Source: an uncultured Clostridia bacterium
GTDB lineage: Bacteria > Bacillota > Clostridia > Christensenellales > Borkfalkiaceae
DNA length: 22,313 bases
Assembly: GCA_904501815.1 (NCBI GenBank)
Contig: CAJGCN010000008.1
Location: forward strand, 1-22,313
Direction of reading: 5' to 3'
In this document: in pieces, positions 22,108 through 22,313 of the stretch
Layout of the letters: the number at the start of each line of letters is the position of its first letter
How positions within the stretch are numbered: position 1 is the first letter of the stretch
Program-made: the position numbers and the translations under genes
The notes under the pieces: generated by a model
The model's database searches: none
What the model saw: only the letters and a program-made list of their open reading frames with translations
What the model was told of the DNA's origin: nothing

Positions 22108-22313
22108 GTGTTTTTAATAACTTTTTTAATATTTTCTCAACTTTTTAATAAATAATCCAACTCGAAACATAGGTTGTCTTGTTTTCCGAAACTCCGTAAA
22201 AGGGGGACTCTTAGCAAAGTGTCGTCACTTGTGAACGTTTTTAAAAGGATTGCGCTTGTTCATTCTCGCTCCTCGCGTGAACCCACGATAATGCGTTTAC
22301 CTTCTCAACCCAC
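22108..22313. other. Right-edge region without a recognised gene; possible gene tail
   Basis: AT-rich to about 22160, then more mixed sequence. On the minus strand a 23-codon open frame enters from the window edge (22312) and ends at TAA 22243-22241; it reads WVEKVNALSWVHARSENEQA and three more residues. It could be the C-terminus of a gene lying outside the window or chance. A short hairpin AAGTG-TCGT-CACTT lies near 22219-22232. Nothing here is recognised. Confidence 0.25.

Noticed and set aside
21097..22180. Shared CATAGGT words near 21100 and 22171 as possible att-like ends of the islet
   Set aside because: The exact match is only about seven bases, the flanks diverge, and no integrase is present.

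Overview
The window looks like the chromosome of a strictly anaerobic, low-to-mid GC Firmicute, most likely a gut-type clostridial lineage. It has a T-box leader, a glycine riboswitch, consensus sigma-A-type promoters (TTGACA-17-TATAAT), strong AGGAGG-type ribosome binding sites, pyruvate:ferredoxin oxidoreductase, a flavodiiron protein with rubredoxin, and a lipoprotein with InlB-type repeats. No rRNA, tRNA, CRISPR array, transposase or integrase is visible.

Layout. (1) Positions 1-3600, minus strand: branched-chain amino acid synthesis. A T-box leader controls leuA followed by ilvB (cut by the window start); ilvE lies upstream with its own promoter. (2) 3663-5582, minus: an AGCS-family sodium:amino-acid symporter behind a single-aptamer glycine riboswitch with an intrinsic terminator. 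(3) 5630-13393, minus: a seven-gene operon, uxaB-yitT-uxaA-uxaC-eda-kdgK-ROK kinase. It encodes every step from D-galacturonate to pyruvate plus glyceraldehyde-3-phosphate, with a YitT-family membrane protein inserted by translational overlap. (4) 13797-17123, plus: single-chain pyruvate:ferredoxin oxidoreductase, which uses the pyruvate made by the preceding operon. (5) 17172-19341: a lipoprotein gene (minus) and a tiny XRE-type regulator (plus), transcribed divergently from promoters whose -35 boxes occupy the same bases. The regulator mRNA appears to be leaderless. Near-identical bidirectional terminators flank this pair. (6) 19406-20956, minus: flavodiiron protein, rubredoxin and a BFD-like [2Fe-2S] protein, an oxygen/NO-detoxification set. 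(7) 21084-22107, minus: a two-gene islet of unknown function, CpG-poor compared with its surroundings, with a promoter whose spacer is a perfect palindrome. The last 200 bases hold no recognisable gene.

Regions 1 to 4 and 6 are known metabolic or detoxification modules. The parts most likely to be new are the lipoprotein/XRE promoter switch (5), the islet of unknown genes (7), and the YitT protein inside the uronate operon (3).
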